From assembly GCF_004355185.1 (NCBI RefSeq), contig NZ_CP037922.1, positions 2,512,001 to 2,576,000 on the forward strand: a stretch of DNA of 64,000 nt. Reading direction: 5' to 3'. The DNA is from Hymenobacter radiodurans. Its GTDB lineage: Bacteria; Bacteroidota; Bacteroidia; Cytophagales; Hymenobacteraceae. Position 1 is the stretch's first letter. Every line of letters begins with the position of its first letter. The position numbers and the translations under genes were made by a program. A model generated the notes under the pieces. It ran no database searches and had not been told where the DNA came from. It saw nothing but the letters and a program-made list of their open reading frames with translations. This document shows, piece after piece, positions 36,289-46,961 of this stretch.

Positions 36289-36337
36289 AGAAAGCACAAA
36301 AGCCCCCAGAGCTATTCTGGGGGCTTTTGTGCTTTCT
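36289..36337 (-). terminator. Terminator downstream of dapD
   Basis: Two exact 22-base arms (36289-36310 and 36316-36337) with a 5-base loop and a C5/G5 core flanked by A4/T4. Confidence 0.87.
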
Positions 36338-36368
36338 TCTCTACGGAAGTCAGCTGACACTTATTAAG

Positions 36369-37187
36369 CTAAACGGCTACGTTGTGCTCGCGCAAAGCGT
36401 CATTCAGCGAAGTTTTCAAATCGGTGCTAGGCTTGCGCTGACCGATGATCAGGGCGCAGGGCACATGGAACTCGCCGGCCGGAAATTGCTTGGCGTAAGA
36501 GCCCGGAATAACCACTGAGCGCGCCGGTACGTGGCCACGGTACTCTTTGGGCTCAGAGCCAGTTACGTCGATGATTTTGGTGCTGCCGGTAATCGTGACA
36601 CCCGCCCCAATTACGGCTTCCTTCCCAATGTGGCAGCCTTCAACCAAAATGCTACGTGAGCCGATGAAAGCACCATCTTCAATGATAACCGGCGCAGCCT
36701 GCACGGGTTCCAAAACGCCCCCCAGGCCTACACCACCGCTCAAATGTACGTGCGCGCCTACCTGCGCACACGAGCCCACCGTCGCCCACGTATCGACCAT
36801 GGTGCCCTCGCCTATCCAAGCGCCGATATTCACGTAGCTAGGCATCAGAATAACGCCAGGAGCCAAAAAGCTACCGTAGCGAGCCGTAGCGGGCGGCACT
36901 ACCCGTACCCCCTGGGCTTCGTAGCCAGTTTTGAGGCGCATTTTGTCGCGGTACTCGAAGGGCTTCAGCTCCAGCGTTTCCATCTGCTGAATGGGGAAAT
37001 ACAGGATGACGGCTTTCTTCACCCAGTCATTTACTTGCCACTGGCCATCAGCGACGGGCTGGGCCACGCGCAGGCGGCCTTTGTCCAACTCTTCGATTAC
37101 GGCGTGAATAGCGTCGGTGGTAGCGGAGTCGCGCAGCAGGTCACGGTTGTCCCAGGCGGCTTCGATAGTGGTTTGTAGGTCGGTCAT
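36369..37187 (-). CDS. dapD: 2,3,4,5-tetrahydropyridine-2,6-dicarboxylate N-succinyltransferase
   Basis: A 272-residue enzyme of lysine and diaminopimelate synthesis. The left-handed beta-helix is visible as repeated hexapeptides (GVILMPSYVNIGAWIGEGT, GAFIGSRSILVEG), and PPATARYGSFLAPGV and SGGVGLGGVLEP are family landmarks. It ends in a strong terminator. Confidence 0.96.
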   Translation of the reverse strand: MTDLQTTIEAAWDNRDLLRDSATTDAIHAVIEELDKGRLRVAQPVADGQWQVNDWVKKAVILYFPIQQMETLELKPFEYRDKMRLKTGYEAQGVRVVPPATARYGSFLAPGVILMPSYVNIGAWIGEGTMVDTWATVGSCAQVGAHVHLSGGVGLGGVLEPVQAAPVIIEDGAFIGSRSILVEGCHIGKEAVIGAGVTITGSTKIIDVTGSEPKEYRGHVPARSVVIPGSYAKQFPAGEFHVPCALIIGQRKPSTDLKTSLNDALREHNVAV

Positions 37188-37384
37188 GTAAATTGGGAAG
37201 AAGGATTCTAGCCAGCAAAACTACGCCATAGAGGTGTTTTGCGAAGCATAATGATCAACAAGAGTTGCCTTACAATTTGCAACGAGTTGGGAAGGCTAGG
37301 CTAGGCTAGGCGAAAAGATGCATGTCGGATGCCGCACAAGCGCCACAGTGACTAGCCTCAGATCGGCTCATTAGTATTCGGTGC

Positions 37385-40067
37385 CTATTCATCGCTTGGG
37401 GTTGGGCTGCCAGCCCGCATGAATTGCCCAAAAAAGATGCTATTGAGAAATAACTTATTGGTGCCGTACCAGAACGCCCTGAAATTGGGATTATCAACTA
37501 AGGAAATAATTCGACCAGCGCCCACGTCCGTAATATCGACGGCGGCCGTGTTGCGCAGCTTCAACTCATTCGCTTTCGATATAAAACCGCTGGCTAACGG
37601 CTGAGCCGTGTACATCAGCGGGTTAGCGTACGGGCTCGCCGAGCGTTCCATAAACAGTCTGTTGTCGCGAAACAGGTGCACATCGGGATTCTCATAGCCG
37701 TAGCCCAAAGGATGAGTCAAATCGAGGCGAGCATTAAAAATGGCCCCCGATATTTCCTGGGCGCTAGCAGTGTTGCGCATACCCACGTATGGCTGCTGCG
37801 GTAGCAGGGCGGGACTAGGGGCGCTGGGGCGCGATGAAGCCGAGGGAGCCGGCGCAGCATTCGGCTGATTAGCTGTTGCCGGAGGGGCTGCCGTTTCTGG
37901 GGCTAGCGGCGTGGTTGGGTTTCTAGCCGCCTTAAAGCGAGTGGTCGACAGGCCATTGTCAGCCACCCATTTGGCTCCTCCTCCGATGGCTAACAAGGTA
38001 TTGCCGCGCTGCACCCAAGCCCGCAGTTTATCTCGACTCGCGGGCGTAATACCGCCATAGCTGCCATCGGACACGACAATGACCGTGTAGCGGTCTATGT
38101 TCACCCGGTCTAATGCTTCGGGAGCTACTAAGCTGGGTGTCATATCAAACCGATTATCCAGCAAATGCCACGCCTCCCCTATATCCGTGGGGCTGACGCC
38201 CTGACCAGCCAAGAGCATAATCTCGGGCTTTTTCAACGAGACGAAGTTCACGCTGCCCAGCTTCAGACCCTGAGGCGACAAGCCCGTCGTAATGGCTACC
38301 ACATCAAGCCCATTTTGCACCGCAATCCGCTGCATCAAAGCATATAATGAATCTGGAGCTAGGGTTTGGGCGGCTACGGGCACCATTATGCTGCCATAGT
38401 CCATCTTGGTGTCGCCAATATAAAAGGGCTCCGTGGCGACCTTTACGCTTACTTTTCGGGCCAACAGCGTATTCAGCGCTCGGGGGCATAGTAGCCATGC
38501 CAGCTAAAGGCATACGCGTAGGCACTTTTGTCCCCCAGAATCTTCCCCGCTGGAAAACTAACGCTGTCGAGACGCTGCCCCAGCAGCCCTGCCTTTGGGT
38601 CCTTCGTAACCGCCGCCGTGTTCAAGCCAAATGCGTAGGGCAAGGTCCAGGCAGATATGTCGTAAAAGATACTATCCTGAAACTTCGTGCGCGTCTCGAA
38701 CATGGCTTGGATTAGTCGGAACTGCGGCTGATCGGTGGGCACGACGTAGGCATTGGTGGGGCTAAATGTACGCCCCCAACCGTGAGCGCGCTTTTGGGGC
38801 GATACACTGCAATTTGATGCTGCCGGATTATCCGGGCCAACTCATAGCTGCGAGCAGGGTCTTGGTCGGCGCCAAATACGTAAGCTCGGACGCCCTGGTC
38901 ACGAGCTTCGCCAGCTACTTTTTGGTAGAAGTCACGCTGATAGGCAAGTAGGTCTTGCCGTAGGGCCTGCACGGCCTCTATCGAAGACAGCGTTGTAACA
39001 ACCTGATTGCGAATCGTAAAGGGAAAGCGTAAGATTCCGTTCACGGTTTCCTGGGCATGGCCCCGCGAGCTGGCCTGCTCAAACAGAATGCCCACTGCCC
39101 CATTCACATCGGGATAAGTAGAGCCCTTGCCGTAGTAGAAATCGTCGTAGTTCTCTTCCGTAAAGTAGAGGGAACCGATTTTGTCCAAGGCTTTGGCGTG
39201 GTAATTACCGATGCTCTTGGTTAATTCGAAGTTGCGGGTGGGGGTGAGCGGGTGCTTTCGAGAAGGCACTCCCGGCTGGAAGAAAAACGAGGAATTGCTG
39301 CTCATCTCATGGTGATCAGTGAGCAAGTTGGGCTTCCACGCATGGAACTGCTGCAAGCGGCCGCGCGATTCGGGGTGCTGCAGTGGCAGCCAATCGCGAT
39401 TTAAATCAAACCAATAGTGGTTGAAACGACCTCCTGGCCATACTTCGTTTTGCTCCACGTTGTAGGGGTCCGTAACGAGATTCTTGCCGCGCCGAGAATT
39501 TACCCAACCAGCAAAACGACTCATTCCATCGGGGTTGATACTAGGGTCTACCAGAATCACCGTATTGCGAAGCGTCTCGTCAATGGCTGGACCTTGGGCA
39601 GCCGCCAGATAATACACGGCGAGCAGAGAGGCATTGGTGCCGCTGGGCTCATTACCATGCACACTGTACCCCATCCAGAGCACGGCTGGCATCTTACTAA
39701 TATCGAGTCGGCCCGATACAGCAGGGTCCGTTAGTTGGTGGTGCTCCGCCTTGATTTGCGCGATGTTGCGCTGGTTTTCGGGCGAGGTAATCGTCAGGAG
39801 TACTAGCGGCCGGTGCTCGTGGGTGCGGGCGTATTCCGTGAGCGTGACGCGGTCGGAAGCTGCGTCCACGGCCCGCATATACATGAGCAACTGGTCGTGG
39901 CTCACATGCCACTCCCCCACTTCAAAGCCCAGCACCGAAGCCGGCGTGGGGATGGCTGGGTTGTACGTCACCGTCTGGGGCAGGTAATACGCCAGATTGG
40001 ATTTGGTTTGAGCCAATGCCGGTAGCGCTGCCAGCAAGAGCAGCAGCAAACTGTAACACTTTTTCAT
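37385..40067 (-). CDS. M14 family zinc carboxypeptidase, frame interrupted twice
   Basis: Three consecutive minus-strand frames (40067-38712, 38742-38473, 38464-37385) form one protein of about 894 residues when one C is added at 38757-38760 and one at 38482-38486. The first part has a signal peptide (ending ALAQ), M14 features GYSVHGNEPSG and NPDGMSRFAGW...DLNRDW, and the glutamate region GAVGILFEQASSRG. The later part holds a large domain with VVSDGSYGG and GGGAKWVADNG, as in many secreted Bacteroidota M14 proteins. Both breaks are single-base losses in C runs (C4, C5), so the gene is probably intact in the organism. Confidence 0.82.
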
Positions 40068-40112
40068 ATGCGAGGAGAAAGGAAAGTGAGCGTAAAATCA
40101 CCAGTGAGTTTG

Positions 40113-40157
40113 CAAGTAGAGAGTGGGGGGCAAATTTTGCCCCCCACTCTCTACTTG
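40113..40157. terminator. 45-base palindrome with two G6C words
   Basis: Two 22-base arms around a single T (40135). Each arm ends with the word GGGGGGCAAA. It lies 10 bases after the tricorn-like gene on the minus strand, before the M14 gene, so it may attenuate or end transcription; no T-run follows. Confidence 0.75.
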
Positions 40158-40166
40158 ACTCGTTCA

Positions 40167-43100
40167 TTACTCTTTCCCACGTTCGGGATATTGCGCGGGA
40201 ATGGGTACGGCCTTGAAAGTCTGTTTTTTCAAATCTCCCATGATCACCTCCACGGCTTTCGCAAGCTGCGGGTCGGCACCGTTTTGAGTGGCGTTGGGAA
40301 GTATATCTACTTCGATGTCAGGCGCTACCCCTTCGTTTTCAATTTCCCATTTCCCCTCGGGGCTGTAGATGGCAAAGCTGGGCGAAGTCACCGTGCCGCC
40401 GTCCATAAGCACCGGGTAGCCCGAAATGCCCACCAGGCCGCCCCAAGTACGCTTGCCCACAATAGTACCGAGCGAGCGGCGCCGGAAAAACGCGGGCAGG
40501 GCATCACCACCCGAGCCCGCAAACTCATTCACCAGCATCACTTTAGGCCCATAAATGGACGCACCAGGCGAGGTAAACGCTTTTCCCTCCCGTGGAGCCC
40601 AGTAGCTAAGCAGCGGACGATTGAGCAAGTCAAGAATATAGTCGGCCACGAAGCCCCCGCCATTGAAGCGTTCATCTATAATGACAGCCTCTTTATCTAA
40701 CTGACTGAAGTAGTAACGGTTGAAAAACTCGTAACCCTCAGAGCTGGTATTGGGCAGGTACACATAGGCCACACGCCCGCCTGTCAGCTCGTCTACTTTG
40801 CGCCGGTTGCCTTCTACCCAAGCAATGCGGCGCAGGGTGGCTTCGCTGGCCACGGGCACGACCGTTACTTCGCGGGCACCGCGTAGCGTAGGCTTGTCAT
40901 TTACCGTGAGCGTAATCTGCTTGCCCACCGTATTTTCAAAAAAGCTGTACACGTTATCTGTGCCGCGCAAAGGCCGATTATTGACCGCCAGCAGATAGTC
41001 GCCAGCCGCCACGCTTACGCCTGGCCCGGTGAGGGGAGCGCGTAGCCCCGGATTGAAGCTTTCACCGTTAAACACTTTTTTGAAACGGTAGTGGTCATCT
41101 ACTACTTCGTAGTCGGCCCCGAGCAAACCCACGGGGCTGGCAGTCAGAGCAGGCAGGTCGCCGCCATTTACGTAGTTGTGGCCGACCACCATTTCGCCCA
41201 TCATCTCGGCAAAGAGGTAGTTGAGGTCGGCGCGGTGCGCTACGTGGGGCAAGAAAACGGCGTACTTTTTCTTCGTCGCGGCCCAGTCCAGACCGTGCAT
41301 CTTGGGGTCGTAGAAATAGTCGCGTTCCAAGCGCCACACCTCATTAAACATCTGCTGCCATTCGTGGCGCGGGTCGATGTAGGCATCCAAGGCAGTGAGC
41401 GTGAGTTTGCCATCCCCAGCCGCAGGTTTGCCAGCCGCTTCCACAATGCCATAGCTATCCTTGGGCCCCAGATAAAGAATCTTTTTGCCGTCGGCGCTCA
41501 GGGCGTAGCCTTTCAGGTCGCTAAGAAACACCTCGTCCTTGCGGTCTTTCAGGTCGAAGCGGTGCAGGCGCTGGGTGGGCTCCAGAGCGGTGGTAGCAGG
41601 CCCAGCAGCGGCACTGGGGGGCATTTCTTCCAGATAAAACAACTTATCCGCGTCGGCAACCTGTACGTTGCTCAGTTGGCCTACTGCCGAGCCGGGCACC
41701 ACCAGCACGCGCTGGCTCATCCCGACCGTGTCAATTATAACCTTAACAGCCTCAGGCTTCTTGCCACGCAAATCCTTCACGGCGACTTTCGGGGCGGCGC
41801 GGTTGCCGGTGGGCTTTCCCACTGCTACCGAGTCGGGTTTGTTCATCGCCTCCTTTTCCTCGTCGCTCTGGGGGCAAAAGGCGAGTCGTCTTTCTTATTG
41901 AGCACGGCCACGTACAGGGTGCGCTTGCTGACGCGGTCGTAAGAGCTCATGTCGAGCCAAGTGGTGCGCAAACCTACATCAGTGCTAGCCGTGAAGAAGA
42001 GGTATTTGCCGTTGCGGCTAAACGCGGGCGAGGTCGCATCGCTGCGGCCGTCACTAATGGGGAAGCGCCTACCCGTGGGCAGATGGTACACATATACGGT
42101 CCGCAAGTGGTTCGGCATCTGGACGGAGTACGCCAACCACTGCGCATCCGGCGACCAGGCCGGGGCCATTACTGCATCATCGAGTAGCGGCCCGTAGGCG
42201 TCGGAAGCCACCCGCACCGGTTTTTTCTTGTCCAGGTCCAGATACCACAGATTCAGCTTTTTGTCGGTATAGGCAATCTTCTTGCTATCGGGCGACCAAA
42301 GTGGATGATAGTAGAAGGAAGGCGGACCCAGTGAATAAGATTGCGCCGGCTTAATGCCACGCTGGTCATGGACCTGCAACTCGTACTCGCCCGAAGCATC
42401 CGACACATAAGCAATCTGCGTTCCGTCCGGCGACCAGGCGGGGTAGCGCTCGTGCGCACCATCCGAGTGGGTCAGGTTACGACTTTCTCCTTTCTTCGCG
42501 GGCACCGTAAAAATGTCGCCGCGGGCCTCTACCACGGCTCGCATGCCGGTAGGGGAAATGGCGGCCGAGCGCACCATCGTTGCCACGTTGCGGTATTGAG
42601 GCCGCAAGGCTAATACCTCGGGTGAAATACTGATTTTGATGCTTTTAGCTTCGCCCGAAGCGGTATTGAGCAGGTACAATCGGCCGGCCTGCTCATACAC
42701 CAGCTCCGAGCCGTAGCCACCCAACGACTTCACATCGTAGTCGGTGTGGCGGGTAAGCTGCTCTACTTTTTTCGCGGCCACATCATACACAAACACGTTG
42801 TTGGTGCGCTGTCGGTCACTGAGAAAGTAAACTTTGCCCCCCAGCCAGAGCGGACTGGTATCAGTGGCATTTTCGTGTGGCACTTCCTCCGTAGCCAGCG
42901 TTTTCAGGTCCGTGAGCCAGATAGGACCCGTGCGGCCGCCCCGGTAGTGCTTCCAGGTAGCAGTTGCATCCATAATATGGGTGTAGGCCAACCGTTGGCC
43001 ATCAGCCGAATAGCTGCCCTTTTCGCCCATGAGCAACGGCAAGCGAGTAGGCAATCCACCAGCCACCGGCACCGTAAAGAGCTGCAATGACCGTGCATAG

Positions 43101-43495
43101 GCCTCCTGCGAGCTGCTGAACAAGATATTCTTACCATCGGGCGTCCAGTCGCGCACCACTTCGGCCGAAGGGTGCCAGGTAAGCCGACGAGGCTGCCCCC
43201 CACTGACCGCTACTACATAAATATCCGAGTTGCGGTCGTAGTCGCCGGTGTAGGCAATCTGTTGGCCATCAGGCGAGAAACGCGGACTAGTTTCCACGCC
43301 CGGCCCCACCGTTAGCCGCTGTGGGTTGCTCCCGTCGCGGTTCGCCGTCCAGATATCACCGGCGTAACTGAAGGCTAGCTTATCGCGACTTAGCGCAGGT
43401 TCGCGCAACAATAGCGTTTCGGCCGGGGAAGTTTGAGCCTGCGCGGAACCGCTGAGCAGCACTGCTACAGACAACAGTTTGTAAGGGTTTGGCAT
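40167..43495 (-). CDS. Tricorn-like serine protease, frame interrupted once
   Basis: Two minus-strand frames (43495-41843 and 41846-40167) form one protein of about 1109 residues if one C is added at 41870-41874; the repaired junction reads DDSPFAPQSDEEKEAMNKP. Order: signal peptide (ending AQAQ), two beta-propeller regions with repeated SPDG motifs (about 30-550), a C1 helical region, a PDZ domain (ADYEVVDDHYRF...GDYLLAVNNRPL) and a tail-specific-protease core with the serine in VNEFAGSGGDALP and a following RTWGG. Such proteins degrade peptides in archaea and bacteria. The repair site is a copy of the TTTGCCCCC(C)AG word. Confidence 0.85.
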
Positions 43496-43625
43496 AGAAT
43501 AGTATTAGGTAACTGAACGAAGTGAGTGGCTAGATCAAGGACTTTAATATAGCAGATTGGTAAATGCACTAGTACCAAAAATGGCGTCTGGGGGCTTGTA
43601 CACTCAGGTTAGGGCAGCGCACAAG

Positions 43626-45185
43626 CTAAACGGGCAGGATAATAGTAAACGTCGAGCCTCCACCCTGCTTACTTTCGACGCTGAGCGTACCGCCATGCCC
43701 CTGGGCAATAATATCGTAGCTGAGAGAGAGACCCAGGCCGGTACCTTCGCCGGGGGGCTTTGTAGTAAAGAATGGCTGGAAGATTTTCTCGCGCACCACT
43801 GGGCTCATACCCGTACCGTTGTCTTGCACCCGAATATGCACCTGCTCCTCCACTCGCTGAGTTGAGACCCGCACCGTGGGCTGGTAGCCGGCCTCGCCCA
43901 CCTGCTGACGCTCGCGCACAGCATAAAAGGCATTAGTGAACAGATTGAGCAACACACGGCCCACATCCGGGCCCACCATGGTTACGGGCGTTAGCTCGGG
44001 TGCGAAGTCCGTGGTCAATTCCACATTGAAGGCTTTGTCTTTGGCCCGCAGCCCCTGGTAAGCCAGACGCAGATACTCCTCAGTTAAGCCGTTCAGGTTG
44101 GTAGGCCGACGCTCACCGGCGCTGGTTTGGCTGTGTTCGAGCATGCCCTTGACGATGCCCGCCGCGCGCCGCCCGTGGTGGCTGATTTTATCCAGGTTCT
44201 GGGTTAGGTCCTCGAATAGCTCCTGCTGTAAGGCCGCATCCGCGGCTACGCCTTTGGCCTGCTCCTCACGCAGCTCCGCTACCAGCTCGCTGCTCAGGTC
44301 CGAGAAATTGGTGACGAAGTTCAAGGGGTTCTGAATCTCGTGGGCGATGCCGGCCGTGAGTTCCCCGAGGCTAGCCATCTTCTCCTTCTGAAGAAGTTGG
44401 GCCTGGGTGGCGCGCAAGTCCGTCAGGGAGCGTTGCAGCTGCTCGGTGCGCTGGGTCACCTGCTGCTCTAACGTTTCGTTTTGGGCGGCCAGCAGGGCTT
44501 GCTTTTCCTGCTCCTGGGCCAGAGTTTGGGCTGAGAGGCGCTCGACTTCGCTTAGCTTGACTTGCAACAGCTGGCTATCCAGGGCAAACTCGCGGGCCAG
44601 GTACAGCGAAATGCCTAGCGCCGGGGACAGGTATAGCAGCAGGTTCACGAACGTTTGAAATCCGCCTTGTGATGCCGATGGTATAGGATTCGGAACCTTT
44701 AGCAGCGCACTAACCGCGACTACCCCAAGTGCTATTGCTAAGACTAAAAGGATAACGGCAAACCCGGCCCCGACCATCCAGGCCCCGCGTTGGCGCTGGC
44801 GCAGGGCGAGCCAAGTCAGGCGCAGCAGCTCAGCAATGATTGAAATGATTAAAAGTCCCCCTACAAGGCTAGCGTATGTTCTAGCGAAAAGAGTAAGAGT
44901 TATGACCGCAAAAAATCCCATCCATAACCCCTTATATAACCAGCCGGGCCGGAAGCCAAACAAGGTGTAGAGCGCCCGCACGGCCCACAGGTAAGCCAAA
45001 TAATACAAGAGGGTTCGGACAAATTGCAGGGGCAGCATCGCCTCCAGGGTCGGGGACGACAGCGCCCATTGAATGATTATTATCAGACGTTCTAACGCCA
45101 GCGCCCCAGCGAAGAAGGCGAAATAGAGGTTGGCCCTCTGGGCCGGATAGTAGCGAAAGAAGGCCAGGTGCAACAGCGTTAGCAA
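43626..45185 (-). CDS. Sensor histidine kinase, C-terminal kinase part
   Basis: A 519-residue open frame starting at a TTG: six or seven hydrophobic segments (about 1-205), a coiled coil ([19 protein letters not shown]), then a HisKA H-box [18 protein letters not shown] and ATPase motifs [16 protein letters not shown] and [12 protein letters not shown]. The first helix looks clipped at its N-terminus, and the preceding minus-strand frame (45823-45179) supplies a secreted sensor domain ending here with a 7-base overlap, so this is probably one gene cut by a one-base loss or two coupled genes. Confidence 0.83.
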   Translation of the reverse strand: MLTLLHLAFFRYYPAQRANLYFAFFAGALALERLIIIIQWALSSPTLEAMLPLQFVRTLLYYLAYLWAVRALYTLFGFRPGWLYKGLWMGFFAVITLTLFARTYASLVGGLLIISIIAELLRLTWLALRQRQRGAWMVGAGFAVILLVLAIALGVVAVSALLKVPNPIPSASQGGFQTFVNLLLYLSPALGISLYLAREFALDSQLLQVKLSEVERLSAQTLAQEQEKQALLAAQNETLEQQVTQRTEQLQRSLTDLRATQAQLLQKEKMASLGELTAGIAHEIQNPLNFVTNFSDLSSELVAELREEQAKGVAADAALQQELFEDLTQNLDKISHHGRRAAGIVKGMLEHSQTSAGERRPTNLNGLTEEYLRLAYQGLRAKDKAFNVELTTDFAPELTPVTMVGPDVGRVLLNLFTNAFYAVRERQQVGEAGYQPTVRVSTQRVEEQVHIRVQDNGTGMSPVVREKIFQPFFTTKPPGEGTGLGLSLSYDIIAQGHGGTLSVESKQGGGSTFTIILPV

Positions 45186-45823
45186 GGTAGATTTCCGGCT
45201 ACTACGCTACTCCCCAGCACGGTGCGCACCAGCTTGGCCGCCTGCTGCCGCACCTGGCCTTCGCTGCGCAAGAACACGTCCAGCATCTGCGTCTCTGTAC
45301 CCAGCCGTAGCAGGGGCGACTGCCAAGGTGCGAAGCGGATGGCCAGCACCTGCTCGGCGGGGCCGCCAAATGGCACGACGACCGGCGGCAGGTTATCGGG
45401 GTCGGGCACGTGGGTGGGGTTGGCCTGAATCGTACCGTGGCGTTGTAGTAGCCGCCCGTTGAGATAAATCTCCCAGGCCCCGTACCCAACTACTTGGAGC
45501 ATTACCGCCCGTTGGCGCAGGCTGTCGGCGAGGCAAAAGCGCAGGCGCAGCCAGCTGATGTCGGTACGCAGGCGGGGGGGCAATTCCTGCCGGGGCCGGG
45601 CGGGGTTGATGGTGTCCCAGGCGCTATCATCGAAATCGGGCCGCGCCCACTGCGGGTTGTCGCCCACCCGGTAGCGCCAGCCATTTTCGAGGAGCAAGCC
45701 GCTTTGGGAACCCTTTGGAGACAAGCTGTTTACGCGTAGCACGGCAGTGTCGGCGGGCAGCGGGGCGGCTGCGGCAGACAGGAACAGCAGCCCGCAGGCC
45801 ACCAGCAAGAGAAGAAATCGCAT
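45179..45823 (-). CDS. Secreted sensor domain, probably the N-terminal part of the following kinase
   Basis: A 214-residue frame: signal peptide (about 1-20), then a beta-rich galactose-binding-like domain (WARPDFDDSAWDTINPA, TDISWLRLRFCL, GYGAWEIYLNGRLLQRHG), as found before 7-helix DISM-type sensor kinases. It ends in GNLPC with a stop that overlaps the kinase start. Adding one C near 45183-45190 would give [14 protein letters not shown] and join it to the kinase as one protein of about 732 residues. Unlike the other breaks, no long homopolymer is present, so a true split remains possible. Confidence 0.75.
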   Translation of the reverse strand: MRFLLLLVACGLLFLSAAAAPLPADTAVLRVNSLSPKGSQSGLLLENGWRYRVGDNPQWARPDFDDSAWDTINPARPRQELPPRLRTDISWLRLRFCLADSLRQRAVMLQVVGYGAWEIYLNGRLLQRHGTIQANPTHVPDPDNLPPVVVPFGGPAEQVLAIRFAPWQSPLLRLGTETQMLDVFLRSEGQVRQQAAKLVRTVLGSSVVAGNLPC

Positions 45824-46091
45824 AGTAGAGGGAAAACCACGCAGCGAGCTACTTCTCGTGGCTGGAATTAATCCAAGTTATAGTTGGGCTTTAAGGGAGC
45901 AAGCTAACCATTTACTTGCTGCTAATCAGTAGAATAAATACCTATTTAAAGCCCTCGAATGTTGCCCAACAATGAATGTATAAGCGGCCTAAAGCGGGCA
46001 AAGCGGTACACAATCTCCATATTTGGGCGCGCGTTTAGTAGCTAGGCAGGCTCCCCGTTGGCCGCTTACAGAATTGCATCCCTTATTGATC

Positions 46092-46961
46092 ATGAAAAAA
46101 TTCAGCCTGTTTGTTTTCGGTCTATCGGCTCTCCTGACTGGTTGCCAACCCAAAGCCGACACCTTCGCCGGCCGCCTATCCGTAGTCGAGACGCCGCAGG
46201 TATTCCGGTACCGCCCAGGCCTGCCGGCCCGCGTGAGCGCTCACCGGGGTGGTGGCAACTACCCCGGCTACCCCGAAAATGCGGTGGAGTCGTTTGCTTA
46301 CTTGGTTGGTCAGACGCCCCTGATTATTGAGTGCGACATCGACCTCACCCGCGACAGTGTGCTGGTGCTTTTGCACGACAAAAAGCTAGACCGCACGACC
46401 ACCGGCACCGGCCCGCTTATCAATAAAACGTGGGCTGAATGCCAGGAATATCGCCTGGAGGACAACTTCGGCACCGCCACGAATTTCCGCATTCCTACCC
46501 TCGAACAAGCCTTGCGCTGGGGCAACGGCAAATGCTTGTTTACCCTGGATGTGAAGCGTGGGGTGCCTTTTACGAAGGTGGTAGACATGATTCATCGGAC
46601 CAACGCGGCCAGCTATGCCGCCGTTATTACCTACAATGCCCCTGATGCGGCTACTGTGTATCGGCTGGATCCTCAACTGATGATTTCGGTGTCCATTGGC
46701 GGCCAGGAGGACTACGAGCGACTACGCGCAGCCGGCGTGCCCGACCAGAACATGATAGCCTTCGTGGGAACCGCCGAGCCCGATCCGGCGCTGTATCAGT
46801 TTTTGCATACCAAAGGAATTGCCTGCATTCTGGGCGTTTTGGGCAACCTCGATAAGCAGGCCGAAGCCCGCGGCGACCAACAGTATCGCACCTTCGTACA
46901 GAACGGGGCCGATATCCTGGCTACTGACCGCCCTCTCGAAGTTGCCCAGGCGCTGCGCTGA
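46092..46961 (+). CDS. Glycerophosphodiester phosphodiesterase lipoprotein
   Basis: A 289-residue protein started at ATG 46092 with a lipobox LLTGC. GDPD features: SAHRGG, YPENAVESF, ECDIDLTRDSVLVLLHDKKLDRTT and FTLDVKRG. It hydrolyses glycerophosphodiesters to glycerol-3-phosphate and alcohols. Its stop overlaps the next start (TGATG), indicating translational coupling. Confidence 0.92.
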   Translation: MKKFSLFVFGLSALLTGCQPKADTFAGRLSVVETPQVFRYRPGLPARVSAHRGGGNYPGYPENAVESFAYLVGQTPLIIECDIDLTRDSVLVLLHDKKLDRTTTGTGPLINKTWAECQEYRLEDNFGTATNFRIPTLEQALRWGNGKCLFTLDVKRGVPFTKVVDMIHRTNAASYAAVITYNAPDAATVYRLDPQLMISVSIGGQEDYERLRAAGVPDQNMIAFVGTAEPDPALYQFLHTKGIACILGVLGNLDKQAEARGDQQYRTFVQNGADILATDRPLEVAQALR

